Shown here: positions 25,928-36,669 of the stretch, piece by piece | How positions within the stretch are numbered: the first letter of the stretch is position 1 | How the letters are laid out: every line of letters starts with the position of its first letter | Origin: Glaciecola sp. XM2 | GTDB taxonomy: Bacteria; Pseudomonadota; Gammaproteobacteria; Enterobacterales; Alteromonadaceae | Assembly: GCF_018595715.1 (NCBI RefSeq) | Contig: NZ_JAHEOJ010000014.1 | Coordinates: forward strand, 1-64,000 | Length of the DNA: 64,000 bases | Direction of reading: 5' to 3' | Program-made: the position numbers and the translations under genes | The notes under the pieces: generated by a model | What the model saw: only the letters and a program-made list of their open reading frames with translations | Told to the model about the DNA's origin: nothing | Databases searched by the model: none

Positions 25928-26278
25928 ATGTCATATCCAAAATTAAAAATTGCACTTGTATTGTCTACTTTATTTCTAACTGCTGCGTGCACTGAGCAAC
26001 AAGAAGAGTCCGTAGAAGAGGCACAGCAAGAAGCCAGCACCGAAATTGAAAACGCGATGGAAACGTCGTCTGAAGCGCTTGCAGAAGGTGCTGATGCCGC
26101 TGAACAAATGCTAGAAGAAGCAAAAGCTTCTGCTGACGAAGCAGTAGACGCTTCTAAAGAAAAAGCGGATGAATTAGCAGCCGAAGCAGAAAAGTTAAAA
26201 GCTGAAGCCGCAGATAAAATCAAACAAGCGTGTATTGAAGCGAAGAAAAAAATAGGTGCTGATCCAGCAAACTGTTAA
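25928..26278 (+). CDS. Small coiled-coil lipoprotein
   Basis: A 116-residue protein with signal peptide and lipobox LTAAC. The mature part is rich in Ala, Glu and Lys with heptad spacing, so a long helical coiled coil is likely, ending with KQACIEAKKKIGADPANC. An upstream in-frame TTG at 25862 would add an NTNTNT stretch from the tandem repeat, but AAGAAGGA 7 bases before the ATG at 25928 decides for the shorter form. It is an envelope lipoprotein of unknown role. Two C-terminal Cys residues may form a disulphide. A bidirectional terminator follows. Confidence 0.8.
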   Translation: MSYPKLKIALVLSTLFLTAACTEQQEESVEEAQQEASTEIENAMETSSEALAEGADAAEQMLEEAKASADEAVDASKEKADELAAEAEKLKAEAADKIKQACIEAKKKIGADPANC

Positions 26279-26387
26279 CTTCGGTGAGTTATGAGGTCAC
26301 TTGAGTGCTCGCATATCCTAAACTGCGAAACACCAGAGCCTTTTATCTACTGGTATTATTGAAGCGTAATTATTTCGCAATATAAGC

Positions 26388-26424
26388 AAAAAAAGGGTTC
26401 ACAATTAAACGTGAACCCTTTTTT
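26388..26424. terminator. Bidirectional terminator
   Basis: AGGGTTCAC (26394-26402) pairs with GTGAACCCT (26411-26419) between an A-run and a T-run. It serves the plus lipoprotein gene (ends 26278) and the minus modular lipoprotein gene (ends 26468). Confidence 0.85.
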
Positions 26425-26467
26425 AATTTTCAATCACTAACCCGTGTGAATAAACACGGCTGCATGG

Positions 26468-29083
26468 CTATTGAGCGGTAATCACCACGTTGTCAAAATA
26501 AGCGGTAACTTCACATCCCGCTACTGCGCCACATGCAGGTTGAAGCAATATTGCTACGCCCCACTCAGTATCGGAGCCAGCTGTTACATTAAAGCTGTAA
26601 TTAGTCCAACCTTCGGTGGGTACGGTAGTAACCAAGTTATCGGTTTTACTCACACCAGATGGCGCCTCAGTAAACAATAATGCATTTACCACACCACCAT
26701 CTGACGCTGCTCCCCTCATATCAAAAGAAACGGTCAAGGCTTGTCCTGGTGTAATAACGCCCTCACCAATGCGTGATTGTCGAATGAATGGGTTCTGTGC
26801 CTCTGGGGCGACAATTTTAACTAAACTAGTCCCCAAATCGTCAGCCTCCACAGCAATGTCAGCACCTTCTGCAAGCCAATTTTCTAAGGTGCCTGTTTCA
26901 AATCCTCCGTTAAGCACTAAACCTGTATCTCCAACATCAGCAATACCCGCCGTAGGGCCTGCTGGCTCGCTGCTTGTGCCAAATGAATTCCCATCTCTAA
27001 ATATCTTGACGTTATCGAGTCTAAACACAATGCCATCCGCAGCAGGACTAAACGCTGGGAAAACCATAATCAAGTCGATACCTGATTGGTCTAAAAAGCC
27101 TGTTAGGTTGTCTAGGTCAAAAGTGTATGTCTGCCATACGCCCACTTCTGGTGCTGAGTGTGCTTCATTAGCATTGCTCAACGGTAACTCAATGAACTGA
27201 GCGCCATTAGCATTGCTTTCGATTTTCAGTGCCCAGGGTTGCGCTCCTTCAGGACCGTTTTGTACCAGTTTCAAATCAAACTGCAAAACGCCTGTAGCGG
27301 TGAAACCTGAAGCGTCAAACGGCGTGCCGTCTACCGCACCATCAGCTGCACGAGTCGTGAAGCCAGCAACGGTGCCACCGCCAGTATCGATTGTAAATTC
27401 CATTACATCCGCTTTGGTAACGTCTTCATCTACAACTACCTGACCGGTTGAAGTAGCGTTGCAACATAACCAAGACGCCCAATCGGCACGTTCAGCTGTT
27501 TCATACACAGTCAATGCAACATCTGTAGGTGCTGCAACTTCTTCAGGCGGTGGTGGCGCAGTAGCTCCGTCCTCTAAGATTCTTACATTGTCTAGTCTAA
27601 ACACGATGCCATCTGCAGCAGCCGTAAATAATGGGAAAACCATGACTAAATCGATGCCTGATTGGTCTAAATTTCCAGATAAATCAGATAGATTAAATGT
27701 ATAGGTTTGCCATACACCCACTTCTGGTGCTGAGTGCCCTTCGTTAGCTGCAGTCAAAGGTAGCTCAATGAATTCACCGCTTTGCGCATTACTTTCGATT
27801 TTCAGTGCCCAGGGTTGTGCACCTGCAGGCCCGTTTTGTACTAACTTAAGATCAAACTGTAATACACCCGTTGACGTAAATGCTGAAGCGTCAAATGGCA
27901 TACCACCTACCGCACCGTCAACTTCACGTGTGGTAAAGCCAGCAACCGTGCCGCCAGTGGTATCAATTGTAAACTCCATGACTTGATCTTTTGTTGCATC
28001 ATCATCTGTAACCACTTCACCTGTTGAGGTGGCATTGCAGCAAAGCCATGATGCCCAATCGGCACGTTCGATGGTTTCGAAGATACTTAATGCAACCGCT
28101 GCGGAGGCTTCTGCAACGACAATAGTAAAGCTTTGCGGTGTTGAGTCAGTGCCATCGCTAACAGACAATTCTACAGGGTAGTCTCCAGCGGCATCAGGCG
28201 TACCTGATAATATGCCAGTGCTGGTATCAAAATCTGCCCAGCTAGGTAGGGTTACCGAAGAGAAGCTCAGTGTATCGCCAGCATCTGCGTCTGTAGCGGT
28301 GAGCGTATAGCTGTAACTACTTCCAACGGTGCCCATGGTTAGGGCCGTGCTAGTAACCACTGGAGCAGAATTAGGCACAACCGCGGCTTCTACCGTTATA
28401 GTAAAACTTTGGTCAACACTTTCAGTACCGTCTGAAACGTTAAGCACAACTGCGTTTTCACCAACGGCTTCACTATCTGGCGTACCACTTAATACACCTG
28501 ATGATGCCTCAAAAGTTAACCAGCTTGGAACGGTCGTCGCTGTAAATGTTAATGTATCACCTTCTGCGTCAGTAGCTGCAAGCGTATAAGTGTACGCTTC
28601 ATTTTCGGTAGCGCTTGTTACTGCGGTCGATGTGATACTTGGTGCAGTATTAACAACAGGTGCAGCAGTTACAGTGATTGTAAAAGTTTGCGTCACAGTG
28701 TCTGTGCCGTCACTGACTGTTAAGGTTACTTCTGCGGCGCCGACATCAGTGCTTGCAGGTGTACCGCTTAGCACACCCGTTGCAACATCAAAACTTAGCC
28801 AGGCTGGTGCGCTTGTTGAAGCGAGTGTTAAGGTGTCGTTATCTGCATCACTTGCAGTAAGTGTATATGTATACTCTTGACCTTCTTCAGCGGTGGTGAC
28901 TGCATTGCTGTCTACCGTTGGCGCATTGTTCGTCGGGGCCGGTGGTGGCGCAGGTGGCGGTGGCGGAGGTTGCGCTGGTTCATCATCGTCGCCGTCGAAC
29001 AAGTCACAGGCACTCAGACTGAGAGCGAGACTCGAAATCAACAACACCCGTGTAAATTTATAAACAGTACTTGGTTTGTTCAT
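26468..29083 (-). CDS. Large modular non-catalytic lipoprotein, putative glycan-binding protein
   Basis: An 871-residue lipoprotein with lipobox LSAC and a Pro-rich linker (PPPPPPAPPPAP). Three cadherin-like/putative-Ig repeats follow (about 55-140, 145-230 and 240-325), each with TATDAD or TASDAD and SWLTFD-GVLSGTP elements. Next come two near-identical modules (about 328-500 and 515-690) starting with ERADWASWLCCNATSTG and ending FRLDNV, and a C-terminal CBM4/9/22-like module (about 720-871, NGGFETGTLENW). I see no catalytic motif. It is probably a surface glucan-binding protein. The two middle modules remain alike at DNA level, which points to a fairly recent duplication. Confidence 0.7.
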   Translation of the reverse strand: MNKPSTVYKFTRVLLISSLALSLSACDLFDGDDDEPAQPPPPPPAPPPAPTNNAPTVDSNAVTTAEEGQEYTYTLTASDADNDTLTLASTSAPAWLSFDVATGVLSGTPASTDVGAAEVTLTVSDGTDTVTQTFTITVTAAPVVNTAPSITSTAVTSATENEAYTYTLAATDAEGDTLTFTATTVPSWLTFEASSGVLSGTPDSEAVGENAVVLNVSDGTESVDQSFTITVEAAVVPNSAPVVTSTALTMGTVGSSYSYTLTATDADAGDTLSFSSVTLPSWADFDTSTGILSGTPDAAGDYPVELSVSDGTDSTPQSFTIVVAEASAAVALSIFETIERADWASWLCCNATSTGEVVTDDDATKDQVMEFTIDTTGGTVAGFTTREVDGAVGGMPFDASAFTSTGVLQFDLKLVQNGPAGAQPWALKIESNAQSGEFIELPLTAANEGHSAPEVGVWQTYTFNLSDLSGNLDQSGIDLVMVFPLFTAAADGIVFRLDNVRILEDGATAPPPPEEVAAPTDVALTVYETAERADWASWLCCNATSTGQVVVDEDVTKADVMEFTIDTGGGTVAGFTTRAADGAVDGTPFDASGFTATGVLQFDLKLVQNGPEGAQPWALKIESNANGAQFIELPLSNANEAHSAPEVGVWQTYTFDLDNLTGFLDQSGIDLIMVFPAFSPAADGIVFRLDNVKIFRDGNSFGTSSEPAGPTAGIADVGDTGLVLNGGFETGTLENWLAEGADIAVEADDLGTSLVKIVAPEAQNPFIRQSRIGEGVITPGQALTVSFDMRGAASDGGVVNALLFTEAPSGVSKTDNLVTTVPTEGWTNYSFNVTAGSDTEWGVAILLQPACGAVAGCEVTAYFDNVVITAQ

Positions 29084-29638
29084 GCTTTTTCCCTTTTATT
29101 TTTAGTCCACAACGCTTTTTAAGTGAAGATGCCATCGCGATTAAATGTCATATCGATATAGACTGAGATGCATGTCACTTTGACGTCGTGCAAACGTGAT
29201 AAGTAAAATAGGTAGTGGTCAGCGCAAATATTCACTTCTCATACATATCTTATTAACATACTGACAATATAGATTTTACAAATGGCAACAAGGCAAATGC
29301 GTTGAAGTGAACTAAAAGAAGGTTGAATAGGTTTTCAGCGCAACGAACGTAGCAATTTAGTGGTTATTCGGTTTATCTAGCAGAGCCGCAACAGATTTGG
29401 CAAATAATTAATAAATACACGTTGGAGAATAAGGAAGCATTGATAGGAAAATGTGTAAATTGCGCTGAAAAAATAATCTCAATGTCGTTTGATAGGCATT
29501 CGTGACCGCTCTTTTGCGCTACAACTGTTTTTAAATACCCTATCAACAAGTGGTTTTAGACACGCCAACCTCAGAGACAATATGGGCTGACATGTACTTT
29601 CGATATTATTTTTGCCGCTAGTGCATATGCGCAGCTTG
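29084..29638. other. Gene-free stretch
   Basis: 555 bases between two minus-strand genes. It must contain the promoter of the modular lipoprotein gene (start 29083). I see no convincing small gene, no copy of the 18-bp LacI operator and no clear terminator for the GH17 pair. Confidence 0.5.
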
Positions 29639-30592
29639 TTAGGTTTTGATGCCTTTTTGCATGACTAACTTAGGCTGGCGGTTTTCAAAAAATAATCCCC
29701 AGTGCTTTTCAGGTTCGTGGGGATCATCTGAACCCTTCCATGGTTCATCAAAGGCTTCAAATACAAAGGTTAAAATCTTTTCGTGTTCGGTCCATTCGAG
29801 CAGTTGCTGATAGTAAATGTCTTGCAGTTGCTCGGATGCGTTCCACTGTTCAATCCCGCATCCATTTGCTCGCGTGGTCCAACCGGCTTCCGTGATCACA
29901 ATGGGCATGTTGGGATGATGCTCCTTTACTAAATAGTAGTTCTGCTTGGTATATTCGATTGCCGTTTCGATGCTTTGATACTCCCAAACGGGATAGGTAT
30001 GTATTGAAATAAAATCGAGCTTCTCGGCAAGTGGGATAAGCTTATTCGTCCACGGAACATAGTTCTCGCAAAAAGTAATAGGCACATTAACATGCTCGCG
30101 GATGCGTTGCGTAAATTCAATTAAGCGCTCCACCGGCACCATGTGATCCGTCCATTCAACACTTGCTTCATTACCTATTGAGACCGAGCATACAAAATCT
30201 GGGTATTCTTTCACCAATGCAATTAACTGCCCAATATCACGATCATTCCTTTCCCGATTGCGTGCTAGTTCATCTTCACTGAACTGAGCCCCCCAAGGAC
30301 AGTTTGGATTGCTCACCTCTGCTGCGATATCTACACCAAGCATTACCGAGAAGTCTAATTTTTCTTGGGAAATAACACGAAGCACGGTGCGAGCATGTTG
30401 ACTACAATCATAAAGACGCAAAAACGACCAGTCATTTAACAACAACAAATCTTCTTTGATTTCGTCGTAACTAGGATAGATTTCTAGTCTAGGATTTTGT
30501 CCTTCACGATAGCCAGAATAACAAATGGCCTTTCCAAAACGGCGGCCAAGAAGGGTTTCGATACTATCTGCTTGCATAGGATTATTTTGCAT
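29639..30592 (-). CDS. GH17 enzyme without signal peptide (second of pair)
   Basis: A 317-residue GH17 protein with no signal peptide. Acid/base E142 is in SIGNEASV and nucleophile E235 in ITEAGWT. It resembles the secreted GH17 at 21812 (both have SIGNE or NLGNE, EAFDExWKG and WGxF near the end) more than its neighbour at 30582. Its start lies inside the end of that neighbour (11-base overlap), so the two are translationally coupled. It probably acts in the cytoplasm on imported or phosphorylase-made beta-1,3-glucan chains. Confidence 0.85.
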   Translation of the reverse strand: MQNNPMQADSIETLLGRRFGKAICYSGYREGQNPRLEIYPSYDEIKEDLLLLNDWSFLRLYDCSQHARTVLRVISQEKLDFSVMLGVDIAAEVSNPNCPWGAQFSEDELARNRERNDRDIGQLIALVKEYPDFVCSVSIGNEASVEWTDHMVPVERLIEFTQRIREHVNVPITFCENYVPWTNKLIPLAEKLDFISIHTYPVWEYQSIETAIEYTKQNYYLVKEHHPNMPIVITEAGWTTRANGCGIEQWNASEQLQDIYYQQLLEWTEHEKILTFVFEAFDEPWKGSDDPHEPEKHWGLFFENRQPKLVMQKGIKT

Positions 30593-31463
30593 ATTTATGC
30601 TTTCCGTCTTTATCGAGTATTCCCCAATAGGCTCCTACATCACCCTCGTCAGCAACTTTCCAATCTTCATCAAACGAAGAGAAATAGAACAGGGGAATAG
30701 ACTCTTGCTGCGTCCAATGATACGCCTCTATAAAGTATCGGATAGCGTTTTCATATGAGGGGATTGCTGCTCTATCTGGGGTGCCTTGGTCTGGCCAACC
30801 TGTCTCACTAATGACGACGGGCTTTCCGTTAGCCACCTTGGCGGCGCGATAATACATATTTTTCATGTATGCGAGGGCGTGTTCAGCCGGGTAACCTTCC
30901 CAGAATGGATAGCAGTTTGTGAAAATCACATCGCATGCGTCTGCCACGCTGGGATGGTTTTCAAATAAGAAGTAGGCATCTACATAGCCAACGGGTATGC
31001 CAGGCGCACTTTGTTTTGCTCGGCTGATATAATCGACAAGCTGTTGTTCGCTCATTTCTTCGCGAAGCATGACTTCATTGCCCACAGCAAGAAGGTCAAC
31101 ATGTCCTGCTTGCGCAAGGGTAATGGCATTTTGTAGCTCTTCCTCATTGTTGTCTAAGTCGTCGTCTAGCCAAACGCCTACCATGGTTTTAAGTCCATAT
31201 TGTCGAGCTATTTGCGGGATTCGTTCATTTCCTTGGGTGCATGAAAATGTGCGTATCCATTTAATGTAGGGAGCAATGAGCTGCAAGCGCTCATGAATTT
31301 GTTGAGCTGATATTTCGGTACCAGGCCCTTGTCCGGCAACATACGGGCTAAACGATAAACCATGAATTTTGTTATCTAAGAGCCTCTTTGCCTCACGTTG
31401 CAGCGCATCAATAGACAAGCTTTCTTGATTTTCTAGACGATGGTAATAGTGTTTTCCAGACAT
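30582..31463 (-). CDS. GH17 enzyme without signal peptide (first of pair)
   Basis: A 293-residue GH17 protein with acid/base E130 in AVGNEVML and nucleophile E220 in VISETGWP. It has no signal peptide. It starts GLSFSPY, typical of the GH17 fold found alone or fused to glycosyltransferases in Proteobacteria. It is the first gene of a two-gene operon whose promoter carries the LacI-type operator 67 bases upstream. Hydrolase or transglycosylase activity cannot be told apart from sequence. Confidence 0.87.
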   Translation of the reverse strand: MSGKHYYHRLENQESLSIDALQREAKRLLDNKIHGLSFSPYVAGQGPGTEISAQQIHERLQLIAPYIKWIRTFSCTQGNERIPQIARQYGLKTMVGVWLDDDLDNNEEELQNAITLAQAGHVDLLAVGNEVMLREEMSEQQLVDYISRAKQSAPGIPVGYVDAYFLFENHPSVADACDVIFTNCYPFWEGYPAEHALAYMKNMYYRAAKVANGKPVVISETGWPDQGTPDRAAIPSYENAIRYFIEAYHWTQQESIPLFYFSSFDEDWKVADEGDVGAYWGILDKDGKHKYAK

Positions 31464-31529
31464 AGTTTTCTCATCTCATGACGCCGCGCATGCGGACTGT
31501 GTGTTAACTTTGACGATTAATAACACTCA

Positions 31530-31547
31530 AATGTAAGCGCATACATT
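31530..31547. promoter_or_regulatory. LacI-family operator (copy 2)
   Basis: AATGTAAGCGCATACATT matches copy 1 at 12795 in 16 of 18 bases and keeps the palindromic arms. It lies 67 bases upstream of the GH17 pair, where a repressor would block the promoter. It links that operon to the regulator at 13157. Confidence 0.75.
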
Positions 31548-31757
31548 TTAACTGCAATAAATAAAGGCTCCGTTCGGGTGGTACTTAAAAAAAGGATTTC
31601 ATTTATGCGAGTGCATTGACTGATTGGCTAGCATATTACCCCTCAAAAAAAACATACGCAAGGCTAGCTGTTAGTCTAGCCATCGCGCATTTTTACAATA
31701 AAAGAGATATTTATCATACCACAGTCGCCTCAACGTTCAGTGAGTACGACTTGGTTT

Positions 31758-33164
<1,407 letters not shown>

Positions 33165-33791
33165 TTAGTTAAGTGATCGAAGAGCCTGTTTGGCACTATC
33201 AAGAATTTTATTGCGCGAGAGCAGAATATGGCGTCGTTTGCCGCCTAACTGTCGCCAGAGTACAGCAGAGCGTATGCCCGCAAGCAACAAGGTTCTGACC
33301 TTTCGCTGATTGCTCTCGATACTCAAATGTTCAGGATTACCTGCGATCTGAATTTTAGGCGCAAGAGGGCTAACAACGTCAGAGTAGATGCTCGCCAATG
33401 AGGTAAGGATTTGGCTGTTTTCAAAGCCCACATGAGCACTTTGTCGCTGCACATGTGACACTCTATTGGCAAGCTCATTTAATGCTTGTCGATTGCTGTT
33501 AAGTTTGCGTTCAAGGCTTAGAATCGAAGCAATATAACGGGTTAATTCCGCATCTTTCATTTTGCTGCTATTGTCTATTTGTTCAATCAGTGTAGTAAAC
33601 CCGATTTTTAAATTGTTAGACGAGCCATACACTTGTTGAGTACTGTCGGGATCGGTGACCAGTATGCTAGAGATACTCGCTTCCACGGCGTTTTCGTCTG
33701 CTTCTCCTGTTCTTGCGATGCTTTGCACGAGTTTGGCGGCTTGACACACGCCCGCTAAAGCCAGTTGTTGTTCGTATAATGGATTTTGCAT
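33165..33791 (-). CDS. hflD: HflD-family membrane-associated protein
   Basis: A 208-residue protein of the HflD (YcfC) family, starting [19 protein letters not shown]. The frame is open further upstream, but that part overlaps mnmA; the proper start shares one base with the mnmA stop (TAATG), so the two are coupled. In E. coli HflD modulates lambda lysogeny by binding CII; its normal role is unclear. The mnmA-hflD-purB order is conserved. Confidence 0.93.
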   Translation of the reverse strand: MQNPLYEQQLALAGVCQAAKLVQSIARTGEADENAVEASISSILVTDPDSTQQVYGSSNNLKIGFTTLIEQIDNSSKMKDAELTRYIASILSLERKLNSNRQALNELANRVSHVQRQSAHVGFENSQILTSLASIYSDVVSPLAPKIQIAGNPEHLSIESNQRKVRTLLLAGIRSAVLWRQLGGKRRHILLSRNKILDSAKQALRSLN

Positions 33792-34951
33792 TAGGAAGCT
33801 TCTGTCATAAGAGAATGTTGTGAATGTGAAACAAAGTAAGCATCGATGATGCCGCCACCTAGGCACACTTCGTCTAGATAAAATACGACCGATTGACCAG
33901 GCGTCACCGCTTTTTGCGGCGAATCGAACATGACCTTCACATCGCCGTTGTCGAATGTGTGAAGCGTACAAGGAATATCTGCCTGGCGATAACGCGTTTT
34001 TGCGGTAACACGAGTCAAATTGATGGGGGTATCTCTATTGACCCAGTGCAGTTGTTTTGCGATCAAGCCATCGGAGTAAAGTCTAGGATGGTCTGCACCC
34101 TGCGCAACAATTAACACGTTTCGGGCAACGTCTTTGTCAACAACATACCATGGCTCTTCGCCATGATTTTTGGTGCCGCCGATATACAGGCCCTTACGCT
34201 GGCCCAGGGTATGGTACATCAGCCCTTCATGCTGACCTATTTGCTCACCGTCTACGGTCTCAATGATACCGGGCTTGGCAGGTAAGTATTGGCCAAGGAA
34301 GTCTTTAAACTTTCGCTCGCCGATAAAACATATACCAGTGCTATCTTTTTTGTTGTGCGTTAAAAGACCATGATGCTCTGCTATTTTACGAACTTCAGGT
34401 TTTTCAATATGGCCGATGGGAAAAAGCGTTTTCGCTACATGCTCATGGCTCAAGGTATATAAAAAGTAACTTTGGTCTTTATTGTTGTCGATGCCGCGTA
34501 ATAACTGCCACTTGCCGTCAACTTCTCTTCTTTGGCAGTAATGGCCTGTCGCGATGTAGTCGGCGCCTAGGTCCTCTGCGGCAAACTCCAAAAACGCTTT
34601 AAATTTGATTTCTTTGTTGCACATGATGTCGGGGTTAGGCGTGCGACCCGCTTTATATTCCTCAAGGAAATATTCAAATACATTGTCCCAGTATTCTGAT
34701 GCAAAATTAATTTTGTGAAGTTTGATACCCAATTTATCGGCTACGGCTTGTGCGTCGGCTAGGTCTTCTGCCGCCGCGCAGTATTCATCGTCGTCATCTT
34801 CTTCCCAGTTTTTCATGAACAGGCCTTCTACCTGATACCCTTGCTGCTGCAGCAATAAAGCTGAGACTGAGGAATCAACTCCGCCCGACATACCTACAAT
34901 CACTTTGATGTTGGCGTTGTTATGTGGTGTATCCATTGAATTTTCTGTCAT
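33791..34951 (-). CDS. mnmA: tRNA-specific 2-thiouridylase
   Basis: A 386-residue enzyme that thiolates U34 of Glu, Gln and Lys tRNAs. It has the PP-loop [15 protein letters not shown] near residue 19, catalytic Cys in [12 protein letters not shown] (about residue 113) and the second Cys in [12 protein letters not shown] (about residue 210). Length is normal for the family, with a short N-terminal extension. It begins the operon mnmA-hflD-purB. Confidence 0.96.
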   Translation of the reverse strand: MTENSMDTPHNNANIKVIVGMSGGVDSSVSALLLQQQGYQVEGLFMKNWEEDDDDEYCAAAEDLADAQAVADKLGIKLHKINFASEYWDNVFEYFLEEYKAGRTPNPDIMCNKEIKFKAFLEFAAEDLGADYIATGHYCQRREVDGKWQLLRGIDNNKDQSYFLYTLSHEHVAKTLFPIGHIEKPEVRKIAEHHGLLTHNKKDSTGICFIGERKFKDFLGQYLPAKPGIIETVDGEQIGQHEGLMYHTLGQRKGLYIGGTKNHGEEPWYVVDKDVARNVLIVAQGADHPRLYSDGLIAKQLHWVNRDTPINLTRVTAKTRYRQADIPCTLHTFDNGDVKVMFDSPQKAVTPGQSVVFYLDEVCLGGGIIDAYFVSHSQHSLMTEAS

Positions 34952-35223
34952 ATATAAAAAAGATTACGCTTAATGATTAAATTTGCTCGTAACGGTTGTG
35001 CCTGAGTGACAGGCCATGCTAAAAATTTCAGCATTGCATAAGTGCAAAATGGATTTGACGAACACGACTACTTTCTAAATAAGCGCAAAGTATAGCAAAA
35101 ATTTAGTTTGTGGTGCACCTACATCAAAGCAAGAGGGTAAAGTATTTATCTATATCTTAGGCTCAAATCACATTTGTCTGCTCGATGAATGAATATGGAG
35201 CAGTAGGGGGGATAATAAATGGC

Positions 35224-35772
35224 TTAATCAAGCATCAACCATGTTCCGTTTTCAATGCCGTCGATGGTCCAACTGCCCACCCTATAACGCACTAAACGAA
35301 GTGTCGGTAGGCCAACATGCGCTGTCATCCTGCGTACTTGTCGGTTTCTTCCTTCACTTATGGTAATGCTTAGCCATTGCGTTGGAATATGCTTGCGCTG
35401 GCGAATGGGGGGATTTCTTTCCCACAGCTGTGGCGCGTCAATGATCTTGACTTGCGCCGGTTGTGTCATGCCATCTTTTAGCTCTACCCCATTGGTCAGT
35501 GCTTCGATCGCTTTAGGATGCGCTTCGCCTTCTACTTGTACCCAATAGGTTTTGCTGACCTTATGAATTGGATTGGCCAATTCGTGGGCGAGTTTGCCAT
35601 CGTTGGTTAATACCAATAAGCCTTCACTGTCTTGATCGAGACGACCCGCAGCATAGACATCTGGAATATCAATAAAGTCTTTTAAAGTTCGCCGGCCTTG
35701 TGCATCAGTAAACTGTGACAGCACCATATGAGGCTTATTGAACAGGAGTATTTTTCGTTTGGATTTGTGCAA
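35224..35772 (-). CDS. rluE: 23S rRNA pseudouridine synthase
   Basis: A 182-residue RsuA-family pseudouridine synthase. The catalytic motif is [13 protein letters not shown] (Asp of RLD). [15 protein letters not shown] and [14 protein letters not shown] match RluE, which modifies U2457 of 23S rRNA. It lacks the N-terminal basic tail of E. coli RluE. Two alternative hairpins lie just before the start (35775-35801: GACGCT/AGCGTC and CTCGA/TCGAG). Confidence 0.9.
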   Translation of the reverse strand: MHKSKRKILLFNKPHMVLSQFTDAQGRRTLKDFIDIPDVYAAGRLDQDSEGLLVLTNDGKLAHELANPIHKVSKTYWVQVEGEAHPKAIEALTNGVELKDGMTQPAQVKIIDAPQLWERNPPIRQRKHIPTQWLSITISEGRNRQVRRMTAHVGLPTLRLVRYRVGSWTIDGIENGTWLMLD

Positions 35773-35820
35773 ATGACGCTCGATATAAAAAAAGCGTCGA
35801 GTTAGATGACGCTACACATA

Positions 35821-35849
35821 AAAAAGCAGGCGTTAAACCTGCTTTTTTT
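35821..35849 (-). terminator. Terminator of cspD
   Basis: AAAAAGCAGG (35821-35830) pairs with CCTGCTTTTT (35838-35847) around a 7-base loop. It lies 23 bases after the cspD stop. Confidence 0.85.
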
Positions 35850-35871
35850 GATACTTTACTTATCGTACAAA

Positions 35872-36093
35872 CTATCGATTCGGCTCTTCATCCGCTAAAT
35901 CGATGTTTTCTGCGTGTAGACCTTTGGGACCTTGTTCAATGTCAAACTTGACACTTTGACCAGCTTTCAAAGAGCGATATCCATCCATTTGAATTGTTGA
36001 ATAATGAGCGAATATATCCTCACCGCCGTCTTCAGGAACAATAAAACCAAAGCCTTTCGCATTATTAAACCACTTCACTTTACCGACTGCCAT
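35872..36093 (-). CDS. cspD: Cold-shock-domain protein, CspD type
   Basis: A 73-residue cold-shock protein with RNP1 KGFGFI and RNP2-like DIFAHYS. The start MAVGKVKWF with GGAAG upstream was chosen over an upstream in-frame ATG at 36174. Position divergent from clpS-clpA is the classic cspD locus. CspD in E. coli inhibits replication in stationary phase; the same role here is assumed. Confidence 0.9.
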   Translation of the reverse strand: MAVGKVKWFNNAKGFGFIVPEDGGEDIFAHYSTIQMDGYRSLKAGQSVKFDIEQGPKGLHAENIDLADEEPNR

Positions 36094-36335
36094 TGCAAAA
36101 CTTCCTATCCATAGTGCTTGAAAACTTTTACTACCATCTCCACTATGTATACTACGAAGTAATGCATAAACCAATCCTACCAGTGGCGATCGTTATGAAG
36201 TGTTTACGTAAATAATCACCTCATATTTATTAGATTAGGTTTTTTGCGTTGATTTTGTCAAGTTTTTAACCCATCTTTTAGACTTATAGTGTAGAAATCT
36301 CACTTGCGCTTTAACAAGGCCCTATTATAGTAAAT

Positions 36336-36659
36336 ATGAGTAGAGAAAATATTATGAACGTCGATGGTGAAAAGCTCATTGAGCTGCAAAAGCAGAAAAC
36401 AGAGCCACCGCCGATGTATAAAGTGATGCTAAACAACGACGATTACACGCCCATGGATTTTGTCATCGAAGTATTGACGAAATTCTTTGGGATGGACTCA
36501 GAAAAAGCAAACCAACTAATGCTGACCGTGCATTATCGCGGAAAAGCAGTTTGTGGCATATATACTGCAGAGATAGCAGAAACTAAAGTCATGCAGGTTA
36601 ACCAGTATTCTCGTAAACATCAGCACCCGTTGATGTGTACCATGGAACCAGCGCAATAA
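36336..36659 (+). CDS. clpS: ClpS adaptor for N-end rule degradation
   Basis: A 107-residue adaptor. [15 protein letters not shown] and the substrate-pocket residues around HYRGKAVCG are conserved. It hands proteins with N-terminal Leu, Phe, Tyr or Trp to ClpAP. A start at 36354 (MNVDGEKL) is also possible. clpA follows after 10 bases. The N-terminal Leu/Phe transferases Aat and Bpt are 3 kb away. Confidence 0.95.
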   Translation: MSRENIMNVDGEKLIELQKQKTEPPPMYKVMLNNDDYTPMDFVIEVLTKFFGMDSEKANQLMLTVHYRGKAVCGIYTAEIAETKVMQVNQYSRKHQHPLMCTMEPAQ

Positions 36660-36669
36660 AGGGGCAATT

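Noticed and set aside
26616-28880. A row of long plus-strand open frames opposite the modular lipoprotein gene
   Set aside because: They follow the repeat structure of the minus gene, have odd Ser/Pro/Val composition and no ribosome binding sites; they are antisense shadows.
26468-29083. Cadherin-like repeats taken as an adhesin
   Set aside because: Lipobox, glycan-binding-type modules and PUL position make a glycan-binding role more likely; the repeats are probably a stalk.
33792-33971. Upstream extension of hflD into mnmA
   Set aside because: The extra 60 codons overlap mnmA in another frame; the family start is at 33791.
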